The translations under genes and the position numbers were made by a program. From NCBI GenBank assembly GCA_900547135.1, contig URFJ01000008.1, positions 1-31,683 of the forward strand: a stretch of 31,683 bases of DNA, read 5' to 3'. Below are positions 1 through 6,872 of the stretch, in pieces (position 1 is the stretch's first letter; every line of letters starts with the position of its first letter). This DNA comes from an uncultured Eubacteriales bacterium. GTDB taxonomy: Bacteria; Bacillota; Clostridia; Christensenellales; CAG-138. The notes under the pieces were generated by a model. The model made no database searches and had not been told where the DNA came from. It worked only from the letters and a program-made list of their open reading frames with translations.

Positions 1-1
1 C

Positions 2-316
2 CTGATATTGATATGCATAGTGCTGATAAACATAGCAAGAAAGCGCACATTTTTAGGAGAAAACGTGAAGCCGCTGCTGGCGGCGGGGATAATCATCATA
101 GCGGCGGCCGTGCTTTTGCCGGTAATCAACGGCAAGGTCATTCCCGCGATCGTAAACGCGGCGTCGGACAATAATCTCGGCGTTGGCGTAAACCTGCAGG
201 CTTCTCCTACGATTGTACATGGCGCGGCATTGTTTATGGCGGCGTATGTGTTTAAAGTGGGAACCGAAATTAAAAAACGCAGCACAGCCGAAGAGGAAAA
301 GCTAACTCTTGATTAA
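2..316 (+). CDS. DUF2975-like membrane protein, C-terminal part (cut by window start)
   Basis: The reading frame is open from the window edge, so the N-terminus lies outside. The visible ~105 residues contain two hydrophobic helices separated by a short polar loop, then a charged lysine/glutamate-rich tail. The protein is clearly paralogous to the next gene: both share VLINIA-KRTF, a following asparagine, LL--GII, a SDN-L motif and AAY-FK-G in the same order and spacing. The KRTF..N pattern and the four-helix layout of the intact neighbour resemble DUF2975 membrane proteins of Firmicutes, whose function is not established. Family assignment is by pattern only. There is no useful start codon inside the window. 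Confidence 0.6.
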   Translation: MILICIVLINIARKRTFLGENVKPLLAAGIIIIAAAVLLPVINGKVIPAIVNAASDNNLGVGVNLQASPTIVHGAALFMAAYVFKVGTEIKKRSTAEEEKLTLD

Positions 317-447
317 ATTTATGTACATAAATTAGGGAGGCCGACAGGCTTACCTTTATTTATGGCTTCCGCCAATCTGATTTTTACAAAATAAATTAAT
401 TTATAACGTAAATTGATTAATACCGGCAAAAATGATAAAATAAATTA

Positions 448-467
448 ATCAGGATAATATTCCTGAT
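448..467. repeat. 7-bp inverted repeat upstream of second DUF2975-like gene
   Basis: ATCAGGA and TCCTGAT are separated by six AT bases, about 60 bp before the start codon of the downstream gene. It could be an operator or a weak hairpin ending the upstream gene. There is no T-run, so a terminator role is not favoured. Confidence 0.35.
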
Positions 468-525
468 CAAAACGCATATTCTTATTGCTATTTAAAGTTT
501 AACGAACTGCAAAGGAGCTGTCAAA

Positions 526-1152
526 ATGATCACATTTAAGATTCTGTCAAAGCCCGTCGGACGGATACTGGCCGTATTATTGGCGCTGGTCTGCTGCTTA
601 ATTTTAGCTGACGCGGTTAAGGACACGGTAAACGTATGCAGCGGACGCATAGAGATTGAGCTAACCTATGAAAAGCCCTTCCGAAAATACATATTGCTCA
701 ATGGCGAGCATGGGGTAGAACACGATTATTATATACCTCAGGATACCATTTCACTGGTTGCACCCAGTGAGAATGAAATAGCGCCGTCGGCGCGCACCGG
801 GATTTTGGCGATATATTTTGTCAGGGTGCTGCCCGTGGCGGCGTGTCTGGTAATGATACTGTTTGTATTGATAAACATAGCGGCAAAGCGTACGTTTGCG
901 CGCCAAAACATCGCGCTGCTGCTGATTTGCGGAATCATCATGCTTCTGGCGATTCCCGCACAGGTATTCGTTGACGAAACGGTATCCAACATCGTGGATT
1001 CCGTGTCCGACAATTATCTTAGAGTATACTCGAATCCGCTGTCCGCCCCGCACGCGGCATATGGGCTTGCTTTGGCGCTGGCAGCTTACATATTTAAGGC
1101 GGGAGCCAGCGCTGAAAAGGAAAACGCGCCTAAGCAGCTGGAGAGTAATTAA
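526..1152 (+). CDS. DUF2975-like four-helix membrane protein
   Basis: This 208-residue integral membrane protein has a predicted N-terminal helix (about 12-30), a polar extracellular region (about 31-85) and three further helices (about 92-115, 127-145 and 177-195). It ends in a charged tail. An AAAGGAG ribosome binding site sits 8 bases before the ATG. The second half aligns without gaps to the partial gene upstream, so the pair arose by tandem duplication. Topology and the KRTF..N motif resemble DUF2975, a family of unknown role often found beside small HTH regulators; no regulator is visible here. Family call is moderate; function is unknown. Confidence 0.65.
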   Translation: MITFKILSKPVGRILAVLLALVCCLILADAVKDTVNVCSGRIEIELTYEKPFRKYILLNGEHGVEHDYYIPQDTISLVAPSENEIAPSARTGILAIYFVRVLPVAACLVMILFVLINIAAKRTFARQNIALLLICGIIMLLAIPAQVFVDETVSNIVDSVSDNYLRVYSNPLSAPHAAYGLALALAAYIFKAGASAEKENAPKQLESN

Positions 1153-1154
1153 CG

Positions 1155-1230
1155 GTCATAGGCGCTTTTACAAAAGGTCCCCTTTGGTGGGGCTCGGGGC
1201 AAAGCCCATGCAACCAAGGGCTTTTGCGGG
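1155..1230 (+). repeat. Dispersed hairpin repeat, family A (degenerate copy A1)
   Basis: The stretch contains an imperfect version of the family A core (a pyrimidine/purine hairpin CTTTT-ACAAAAGG-CCCCTTT) followed by the GC-rich tail with GGGGC..GGGGCAAAGCCC. The same order of motifs is seen near 3781, 17495, 19137 and 24919. This copy lacks half of the hairpin arm. Confidence 0.55.
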
Positions 1231-1293
1231 TTGAACACGCTTAGCGTGAACTAGCGCTGAGCGACGCCAGGGTAAATATATTTTAACTCCCCA

Positions 1294-1322
1294 TTGACGC
1301 GCGGTAAACGGGATGATAAAAT
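1294..1322 (+). promoter_or_regulatory. Sigma-A promoter of rplJ-rplL
   Basis: A -35 box TTGACG (1294-1299) and a -10 box TAAAAT (1317-1322) are separated by exactly 17 bases, with an extended TGA just before the -10. Transcription would start near 1329, immediately upstream of the L10 leader. Confidence 0.65.
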
Positions 1323-1333
1323 TTTATGGTCTA

Positions 1334-1462
1334 AAATATCTTCCGCCTAAGACAGCAGGTGCCACAGCGGCTCAATATCCTGCCGAGGTTGATGCAATAG
1401 CTGAATTTGTTTTGTTATGCATTATCCCTCGTCCGGCGGCGAGGGAATTTTAGTTTATTAAC
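1334..1462 (+). ncRNA. Ribosomal protein L10 leader with attenuator hairpin
   Basis: The 5' UTR of rplJ contains the conserved L10-leader core: CCTAAGACAGCAGGTGCC (1347-1364) and, after a short variable arm, AATATCCTGCCGAGGTTG. In Firmicutes this RNA binds L10-(L12)4 and provides autoregulation of rplJL. It is followed by a CCCTCG/CGAGGG hairpin (1426-1445) with an AATTTTAGTTT tail, which fits a transcription attenuator just before the rplJ ribosome binding site. Ends are approximate. Confidence 0.85.
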
Positions 1463-1479
1463 CTGAAGGAGGTGAAACC

Positions 1480-2016
1480 ATGGCAAATATCAAGATCATT
1501 GAGCTAAAGGCCCGGCGGGTTGCCGAGATCGCTGAAAAGATCAAGAGCGCACAGTCCGTGGTTATCTTCGACTACCGCGGCCTTACGGTCGAGGAGGACA
1601 CAAATCTGCGCAACGAAATGCGCAAGGCCGGCGTAGAATACGTCGTAATCAAGAACTCCATCGTAGAGCGCGCCGCTCAGGCTGCCGGCATTGACGAGGC
1701 CATTAACGAAATGCTCAAGGGGCCGTCAGCATTTGCGTTTGGCTATGAGGATCCGGTGGCTCCCGCAAAGGTTCTGAAGGATAACGTAAAGAAGCTCAAA
1801 AAATGCACGATCAAGGGCGGCGTTATCAACGGCTCGGTTTCAAACGCAAAAGCTATTGACACCCTGGCCGAACTCCCGCCAAAAGAAGTTCTGCTCTCAA
1901 GGATGCTTGGCAGCCTTATGTCCCCCATCTCGGGCCTTGCCCGCGCTCTCAACGCGCTTGCTGAAAAGATGGGCGGAGGCGCCGCTACACAGGAGCCGGA
2001 AGCTGCTGCCGAATAA
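1480..2016 (+). CDS. rplJ: 50S ribosomal protein L10
   Basis: This 178-residue protein forms the base of the L7/L12 stalk, binding 23S rRNA and L11 and holding L12 dimers through its C-terminal helix. It has the family hallmarks: the VVIFDYRGLTVEEDTNLR segment near residue 30, the NSIVERA stretch, the PSAFAFGYEDPVAPAKVL motif, and an Ala-rich C-terminal helix ending PEAAAE. The ATG is 8 bases after AAGGAGG. It is the first gene of a two-gene operon with rplL 57 bases downstream and is autoregulated by the leader RNA upstream. rplK-rplA and rpoB-rpoC, the usual neighbours, are absent. Confidence 0.97.
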   Translation: MANIKIIELKARRVAEIAEKIKSAQSVVIFDYRGLTVEEDTNLRNEMRKAGVEYVVIKNSIVERAAQAAGIDEAINEMLKGPSAFAFGYEDPVAPAKVLKDNVKKLKKCTIKGGVINGSVSNAKAIDTLAELPPKEVLLSRMLGSLMSPISGLARALNALAEKMGGGAATQEPEAAAE

Positions 2017-2073
2017 CAGTCTGCGCAAATGCCGGATAGGAAATTAAATTATCAGATTCAGGAGGAAATAAAA

Positions 2074-2445
2074 ATGATAAATATTGAACAGTTTATTGCG
2101 GATATCAAGGGAATGACCGTCCTTGAGCTGGCGGATCTCGTAAAGGCCATAGAGGATGAGTTCGGCGTATCAGCGGCCGCTCCGACCATGGTAATGGGCC
2201 CCGCGGCGGCGGCAGCTGAGGAAGTTGAAGAAAAGACCGAATTCGACGTAATCCTCAAGTCGGCGGGCGACAAGAAGATCAACGTAATCAAGGAAGTTCG
2301 CGGCCTGCTCGGACTGGGCCTCAAAGAGGCCAAGGAGCTGGTTGACGGCGCGCCCAGCACTCTGAAGGAAGGCGTATCAAAGGAAGACGCTGAGAAAATC
2401 GCGGAAGCTTTCAAGGCAGCCGGCGCGGAGTGCGAGATCAAATAA
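2074..2445 (+). CDS. rplL: 50S ribosomal protein L7/L12
   Basis: This 123-residue acidic stalk protein recruits translational GTPases to the ribosome. The N-terminal dimerisation domain (MTVLELADLVKAIEDEFGV) is followed by an Ala-rich hinge. The C-terminal domain has the typical KTEFDVIL, KINVIKEVRGLLGLGLKEAKELVD and EGVSKEDAEKIAEAFKAAGA segments. The start at 2074 is chosen because AGGAGG lies 8 bases upstream and because it gives the normal family N-terminus; the same frame opens 15 codons earlier without a ribosome binding site. It is the last gene of the rplJL operon, closed by a terminator 15 bases downstream. Confidence 0.97.
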   Translation: MINIEQFIADIKGMTVLELADLVKAIEDEFGVSAAAPTMVMGPAAAAAEEVEEKTEFDVILKSAGDKKINVIKEVRGLLGLGLKEAKELVDGAPSTLKEGVSKEDAEKIAEAFKAAGAECEIK

Positions 2446-2460
2446 TCAATCCCAATTTGG

Positions 2461-2484
2461 AAAGGGAGGCCTGGCCTCCCTTTT
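2461..2484 (+). terminator. Intrinsic terminator of rplJ-rplL
   Basis: AAAGGGAGG and CCTCCCTTT form a 9-bp stem around CCTGG, ending in a TTTT run. It lies directly after the rplL stop codon. The remaining ~200 bases to the next promoter hold no recognisable gene. Confidence 0.85.
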
Positions 2485-2685
2485 ACCGCTCCACCTCCAA
2501 TAGCTTAAAACGGCTAATGCGCATATCTAAGATTTTTCGAGTTTTTATGAATACAAATAACGCCCCGCACAATATTTACTTACGTTCATTTCATGAAATC
2601 AGCTAATTGTCGCTTCATCGTTAGCCGTATATTATAATTGAAATAAATGAAACATAGTATTCAGACCTAAATTACAATGGTAATC

Positions 2686-2714
2686 TTGACGATGACATTT
2701 CAGAATGATATTGT
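2686..2714 (+). promoter_or_regulatory. Candidate promoter of lipoprotein gene
   Basis: TTGACG (2686-2691) is followed after 17 bases by TATTGT (2709-2714), with an extended -10 TGA at 2706-2708. The -10 is weak but the spacing and extension fit. The start codon is about 40 bases downstream. Confidence 0.45.
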
Positions 2715-2759
2715 TATAAAGTGTCCCTAAAAAACGACACAACTTTTTAGGAGGATTGT

Positions 2760-3602
2760 ATGAAAAAAGCGAGTGTACTTTTCGTTGTATTGATGGCGGT
2801 ACTGATGGTTTTCAACCTTACGGGATGCAGTAAACTTACCGCTGAAGAGATGATAGCAAAGGCGAACGACAGCGTTAACGCCGCGTCCAGCATGGATGTA
2901 AAGATGACCATAGGCATAAACATGCAGGTTAACGGAGCCGACCAGCCGATAGACACGGTAATTGAAGCAAGCGCGTTTACGGACCCGCTGAAGGTTAAGG
3001 CGATAACAAAGTTGGGCGAGCCAACATTGACTACTGAAACCTATGCCGAGATGGAAGGCGATAAAATAATCGTATATGCCGGCATGGCTGGCGAGTGGGT
3101 AAGACAGGAGATGAGCCTTGAAGAGTTCAACGCCGATGCTTCGAGCAATTTCCAGCAAGACGCACAGCTGTTTCTTGGAAGCATGCGGAGCTTTGAAGCC
3201 GCTGAAGAGCCGGAAACCCTGAACGGCGTTGAAACCGTGAAGATTACCGGCAAGATAACAGGCGATGATATTAAAAAGGTAATGGAAACGTCCGGCTCCC
3301 TTGATGGCATGGACGAGATGGCGGGCGGCGACGATGCGTTCGATTCGCTCACGAGTGATATATACAAAGACATGAAGGATATCCCTGTAACGGTTTGGCT
3401 GGACCAGAAGACTTACGCCATCGTCAGGATTGAGATGGACATGACCGAATGCATTGCGGCGATATACACGACTATTTTTGGCAGCATGGGCATTACCGAG
3501 GATATGATAAAGGTTAACAGCGCTGTATTTAAGATGGACATAAGCAATTTAAACAGCGCAACCGAGTTTGAAATTCCGGAAGCAGCCAAAAACGCTAAAT
3601 AA
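2760..3602 (+). CDS. Secreted lipoprotein, LolA/LppX-like fold (DUF6612-like)
   Basis: This 280-residue protein starts with a lipoprotein signal peptide: MKKASVL, a hydrophobic core, then the lipobox LTGC with Cys23 as the predicted lipidated residue. The mature part has a repeating beta-strand pattern (KMTIGINMQV, TVIEASAF, TYAEMEGDKIIVYAGMAGEWVRQEM, VKITGKI, VTVWLDQKTYAIVRIEMDM). This is typical of the half-barrel LolA/LppX superfamily, and Firmicutes lipoproteins with this layout are often placed in DUF6612. Such proteins may bind a lipid or small amphiphile, but no substrate can be inferred here. AGGAGG is 5 bases before the ATG. The gene stands alone, with a repeat cluster downstream. 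Confidence 0.8.
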   Translation: MKKASVLFVVLMAVLMVFNLTGCSKLTAEEMIAKANDSVNAASSMDVKMTIGINMQVNGADQPIDTVIEASAFTDPLKVKAITKLGEPTLTTETYAEMEGDKIIVYAGMAGEWVRQEMSLEEFNADASSNFQQDAQLFLGSMRSFEAAEEPETLNGVETVKITGKITGDDIKKVMETSGSLDGMDEMAGGDDAFDSLTSDIYKDMKDIPVTVWLDQKTYAIVRIEMDMTECIAAIYTTIFGSMGITEDMIKVNSAVFKMDISNLNSATEFEIPEAAKNAK

Positions 3603-3633
3603 CAATGCTGTTTTGGCCGCACATGTCGGATGT

Positions 3634-3691
3634 GCCTCCGGCGGCTTAGAACCTTTTTTGCAAAAAAGGTTCTAAGAACTCCAAAAAAGGC
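3634..3691 (+). repeat. Dispersed hairpin repeat, family B (copy B1)
   Basis: A near-perfect palindrome, TTAGAACCTTTTTT and AAAAAAGGTTCTAA around GC, is flanked by GCCTCCGGCGGC on the left and GAACTCCAAAAAAGGCA on the right. The same unit recurs at 19301-19360 (inverted) and 24610-24668. Because the hairpin is followed or preceded by T-runs on either strand, it could terminate transcription of the lipoprotein gene just upstream. Confidence 0.8.
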
Positions 3692-3763
3692 AAGGGGAAT
3701 AAAAAACTTTGGATGGCACCTTAAGGTTTAACGATTCAGAACCAAAACAATAAAAGTCAAACG

Positions 3764-3905
3764 AAGTTTTTCGGGATTCCAAAGGGGACTTTTTACAAAA
3801 AGTCTCCTTTGGCGGGGTGTGGGGTGGAGCCCCACGTAACCGAGCCCCACGTAACCGAGGGCAATGTTTGGCGGGGCATGGGGCAAAAGCCCCGTGCAGC
3901 CGGCC
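3764..3905 (+). repeat. Dispersed hairpin repeat, family A (copy A2) with internal 15-bp tandem duplication
   Basis: The core hairpin occupies 3781-3810 (AAAGGGGACTTTTT / AAAAAGTCTCCTTT around AC). It is preceded by TTTTTCGGGATTCC and followed by a GC-rich tail. In this copy GAGCCCCACGTAACC is repeated twice in tandem (3827-3841, 3842-3856). Together with B1 it fills the 3603-3963 gap, which holds no gene. Confidence 0.8.
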
Positions 3906-3963
3906 TGACAGCCGCGTTCGAGTACCACTTAGCCATAAGATTGATTCATGGAGGATAATTCAA

Positions 3964-4466
3964 ATGACAACTATAAAAAGAGCCGTATCGTTCGTGTTTG
4001 CGGCCCTGTTCATAATCACAGCTTCGGCTGTTCGCTGTTCTTAACGGAGCATAAGATAACTAAGGATGGCTTTTCAATAACCGTTGACGAGAATTTTTAT
4101 GAGTCTGAATTCATCAACTTTACTTATTATTACGAAAGCCAAAGGGTGCTTATGGGAGTGCTTAAGGAGGAGTTCGACATCCTTAAAAACATCGGCATGG
4201 ATGAGAATACCACACTGGCCGAATATGCTGAAGTGATAGCTAATGGCTCGGAATCCGAAAACCAGTCCGAAATCCTAAGCTATGACAACGGGAAGTACCT
4301 GTACATTACGTACGAGGCGTCAGTTAACGGAAAGACCTATTTCTACGTTTCAACAATGCATAAAGGGCCCGACGCTTTCTGGATGTGCAGCTTTGCCTGC
4401 GACATGAAGAATAAGGAGCTTTATGAAAACAAGTTCCTGGGCTGGGCTAACACAATCGAACTTTAA
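3964..4466 (+). pseudogene. Frameshifted secreted lipoprotein (PsbP/DcrB-like pattern)
   Basis: Translation most likely starts at ATG 3964, 9 bases after GGAGG, giving a signal peptide (MTTIKRAVSFVFAALFIITAS) that hits a stop at 4042-4044. The rest of the protein continues in another frame: it carries a lipobox-like SFGC (Cys at 4029) and then about 140 residues to the stop at 4466. One missing base between about 4005 and 4029 explains the break. The mature part begins with DGFSITVDENFYESEF and ends with FWMCSFAC and FLGWANTIEL, reminiscent of small PsbP/DcrB-like lipoproteins. No classical slippery heptamer is visible at the junction. It is either a pseudogene, a sequencing indel or, less likely, recoding. 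Confidence 0.65.
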
Positions 4467-4600
4467 GGCGTTTGCCCTCCGGCAGGCTTTTTAACGGCTG
4501 AGATTGACAAGCGGCGTTTAGCGCCATGCCCGATCCCACTGCGGGAGTCCCAAAGGCTGGTTCTGGCATAGGACGCGTTAGCACTCTGAAAAAACGCAAT

Positions 4601-4648
4601 AATGACGCCTTTAAACGGCTTAAAAGCCATCTAAAGGCGTCATTTTTA
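4601..4648. terminator. Bidirectional intrinsic terminator between convergent genes
   Basis: A 13-bp perfect stem (AATGACGCCTTTA at 4601-4613 with its complement at 4632-4644) encloses a small inner GGCT/AGCC stem and is followed by TTTTTATTTT. The other strand also ends in a T-rich stretch. It lies between the plus-strand lipoprotein remnant and minus-strand mnmE. Confidence 0.8.
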
Positions 4649-4736
4649 TTTTCCGAGCCAATTCCTTGAAAAAAGCAGGCCCATTTTCTACGCTTTGCCA
4701 AAAGTCCGGTCAATACAGCGTGTTTTGCTGGCGTCG

Positions 4737-6056
4737 TCATTTGCCCACACAGAACTTGGAGAATATCCTGTCAATTACCGCGGCGTCCGGCTCGCTTCCG
4801 GTTATAGACCCAAGCTCATGAAGCGCCAGGCGTACATCCGTGGCCGCGCATTCCGCGTCAGGCGCTTCAATGGCGGATTCGACGTACCTTCCTGCAGCGC
4901 GCACCGCCTGAATATGCCTTTGATTGGTTATGCACGCGCTTTCCATGTCCGGCGCTAAAAGCCCCGCGATCATGGCCTTAAGCCCGCTTAGGCCCGCCCC
5001 GCTGTCCGCGCTTACGGAGCATACGTCAAGACCGGTGCGCTGCGAAAGGTCATCCGCGCTGATAAGCTGGGGAAGATCCGACTTACACAGCACCGCCAGC
5101 CGCGCAAAATCCGATGTTTTTTGTATCAGCGCGTCGTCAGCTTTGCTCCAGCCTTCCGCGCCGTCAAAGGCGAGCAATACGAGGTCTGCGCCTTTCATCG
5201 CGTTCCATGCCCTTTCAATGCCCATCAGCTCTACAGGATCGTCAGCTTCATGCAGGCCAGCCGTATCCATAAGCCTGACCGGAATGCCGTCTATAACGCA
5301 CTGCTCCTCGATCAGGTCGCGCGTGGTGCCGGCATACGGGGTAACTATCGCCCGCTGGCTTCCAATAAGCGCGTTTAAAAGCGATGACTTGCCCGCGTTT
5401 GGCCTTCCCGCTATAACGACCAGGGCGCCTTCCCTGAGCACATGCGAGCGCAGGCCTGTTTCTTCAAGTTCATTCAGGATATCCCTGGCCTGAGAAAGCG
5501 ATGTTGGCGCTTCCTGAGTATCACAGCCGTCGAGTTCGTCGGCATAATCCAACCTTGCGTCAATCCAGGCAAGCGCGTCGAGCATCAGCTCCTCAGCCTC
5601 CGCCACGCGCCGGCTCAGGGCGCCTTCAAGTTGGCAAAGCGCCGCTTTTGCCGCACTTTTGGAGGATGAGCTTATAACGTCCATCACAGCCTCAGCCTGC
5701 GCAAGATCCAGCTTGCCGTTCATAAACGCGCGCTTTGTAAACTCGCCCGGCTCGGCGGGGCGCGCGCCATGGCACGACAGCGCTTCCATTACGGAAGCTG
5801 CCACCGCCATGCTGCCGTGAATAAAAAATTCCGCCATGTCTTCCCCTGTATAGCTGTTGGGTCCCTCATAGACCACGCCCATAGCCTGATCAAGGGTATT
5901 TCCCCTGTGTACGATGCGCCCGGGCGAAATATACCTGTGCTTGGCCCTGCCGGTGAATATGGCCTTATATATCCTTATGCTGTCAAAACCGCTCATGCGC
6001 AGGATGGCTATCGCTCCGCCGGCCGGCGCTGAAAGGGCATAAATGGTGTCGTTCAT
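4737..6056 (-). CDS. mnmE: tRNA uridine-5-carboxymethylaminomethyl(34) synthesis GTPase MnmE
   Basis: MnmE works with MnmG to install the cmnm5 group on wobble uridine 34 of tRNAs, using methylene-THF and GTP. The 439-residue protein has the N-terminal THF-binding domain (DTIYALSAPAGGAIAILRMSG), a helical domain, and an inserted G domain. The G domain shows G1 GRPNAGKS (217-224), G2 TTRD (244-247), G3 DTAG (264-267) and a G4 variant CKSD (324-327) in place of NKxD. The C-terminal CVGK carries the conserved Cys436. AAGGGG precedes the ATG. It is separated from mnmG, rsmG and yidC, its usual partners, and instead lies next to a DNA glycosylase gene. Confidence 0.96.
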   Translation of the reverse strand: MNDTIYALSAPAGGAIAILRMSGFDSIRIYKAIFTGRAKHRYISPGRIVHRGNTLDQAMGVVYEGPNSYTGEDMAEFFIHGSMAVAASVMEALSCHGARPAEPGEFTKRAFMNGKLDLAQAEAVMDVISSSSKSAAKAALCQLEGALSRRVAEAEELMLDALAWIDARLDYADELDGCDTQEAPTSLSQARDILNELEETGLRSHVLREGALVVIAGRPNAGKSSLLNALIGSQRAIVTPYAGTTRDLIEEQCVIDGIPVRLMDTAGLHEADDPVELMGIERAWNAMKGADLVLLAFDGAEGWSKADDALIQKTSDFARLAVLCKSDLPQLISADDLSQRTGLDVCSVSADSGAGLSGLKAMIAGLLAPDMESACITNQRHIQAVRAAGRYVESAIEAPDAECAATDVRLALHELGSITGSEPDAAVIDRIFSKFCVGK

Positions 6057-6290
6057 GGGAAATCCCCTTTTACTTTATTTTATTGCTGATATAAATGGGA
6101 CAGCCAATCTTCAAAAAAGCGCAAATCAAGGCATTGTCCACATACGCTTGGCGGATGCCGGACCCTGGCGCGCAATGCCAATGTTCGCTTATAATCGCGC
6201 TCAGGGTTTGCGGCGCCCGCGCGGTTTTGGCATGGCGCGGGAGCTGCGCTTCGGCGTTTGCGCCATTAGCAGCACTTTTCCTCACCGCTA

Positions 6291-6788
6291 CTAATCCTCC
6301 AGATAGGGAAGTATAGCCCTGTATGCCGAGGCAAGCTCGTCTAGCCCTGCCCTGCAGTTTGCCGCGCTTGGTGATGGCAGGCAAACGCACTCCCCGCCGG
6401 TAAGCCGCCTATACAGGCGCGCCGCGGTTATGCCGGTGCAAAAAACCTTTTTTATGCCGGCGAGCGCGAATATGCCTGAAAAATCGTTGGCCTTTGGATT
6501 TTTAATAGACGAGTCCGACGCCCCAATGATATCGCAGCGGGAAAGCACATCCCACATGGCTATACGGTGGCGGAGCAAATATTCCCTTCTCTCATCGGGA
6601 GCTGGAACAGGCGTGCGCAGCGCCGCGGCCAGCGCCTTCCAAAAGCGGTTTTGAGGATGCCCGTAATAAAAACCCGCCTCCCTCGACTTTGGCGAGGGCA
6701 TGGTGCCCAGAATAAGTATTCGCGAACGTGCGTCATATACGGGAGGAATTTTGTGTATAATCGTTTCCATGCTCTGATTATATTCCAT
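6291..6788 (-). CDS. Hypoxanthine-DNA glycosylase (UDG superfamily, family 6)
   Basis: This 165-residue protein belongs to the uracil-DNA glycosylase fold, with features of the deoxyinosine-specific group (HDG). The strand-loop ILILGTMPSPKSREAGFYYGHPQNRFW near residue 25 replaces the classical GxDPG motif, and there is the SIKNPKANDF segment, an FCTGITAARLYRR strand-helix, and a C-terminal LPSPSAAN motif. It would remove deaminated adenine from DNA. Two starts are possible: 6788 gives the 165-residue form, while ATG at 6770 gives METIIHKIPP; neither has a strong ribosome binding site. It lies between DUF815 (upstream) and mnmE, all on the minus strand, but the gaps of 84 and 234 bases do not require one operon. 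Confidence 0.85.
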   Translation of the reverse strand: MEYNQSMETIIHKIPPVYDARSRILILGTMPSPKSREAGFYYGHPQNRFWKALAAALRTPVPAPDERREYLLRHRIAMWDVLSRCDIIGASDSSIKNPKANDFSGIFALAGIKKVFCTGITAARLYRRLTGGECVCLPSPSAANCRAGLDELASAYRAILPYLED

Positions 6789-6872
6789 ACGTCTTGATTT
6801 CGGGGGTTTTAATTATTTTGGGGCCGTCCATCCATATCAGCAGGGTTTACGGCATAGGCGCGTTAGAACGCC

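Noticed and set aside
3964..4044. Programmed -1 frameshift in the lipoprotein gene
   Set aside because: The only A-run (near 3978) lies too early: shifting there would destroy the hydrophobic signal core, and no slippery heptamer is seen at the real junction.
4924..5493. 189-codon plus-strand open frame opposite mnmE
   Set aside because: It lies entirely antisense to a clearly conserved MnmE and its Ser/Arg/Ala-rich text is typical of a shadow frame in GC-rich coding sequence.
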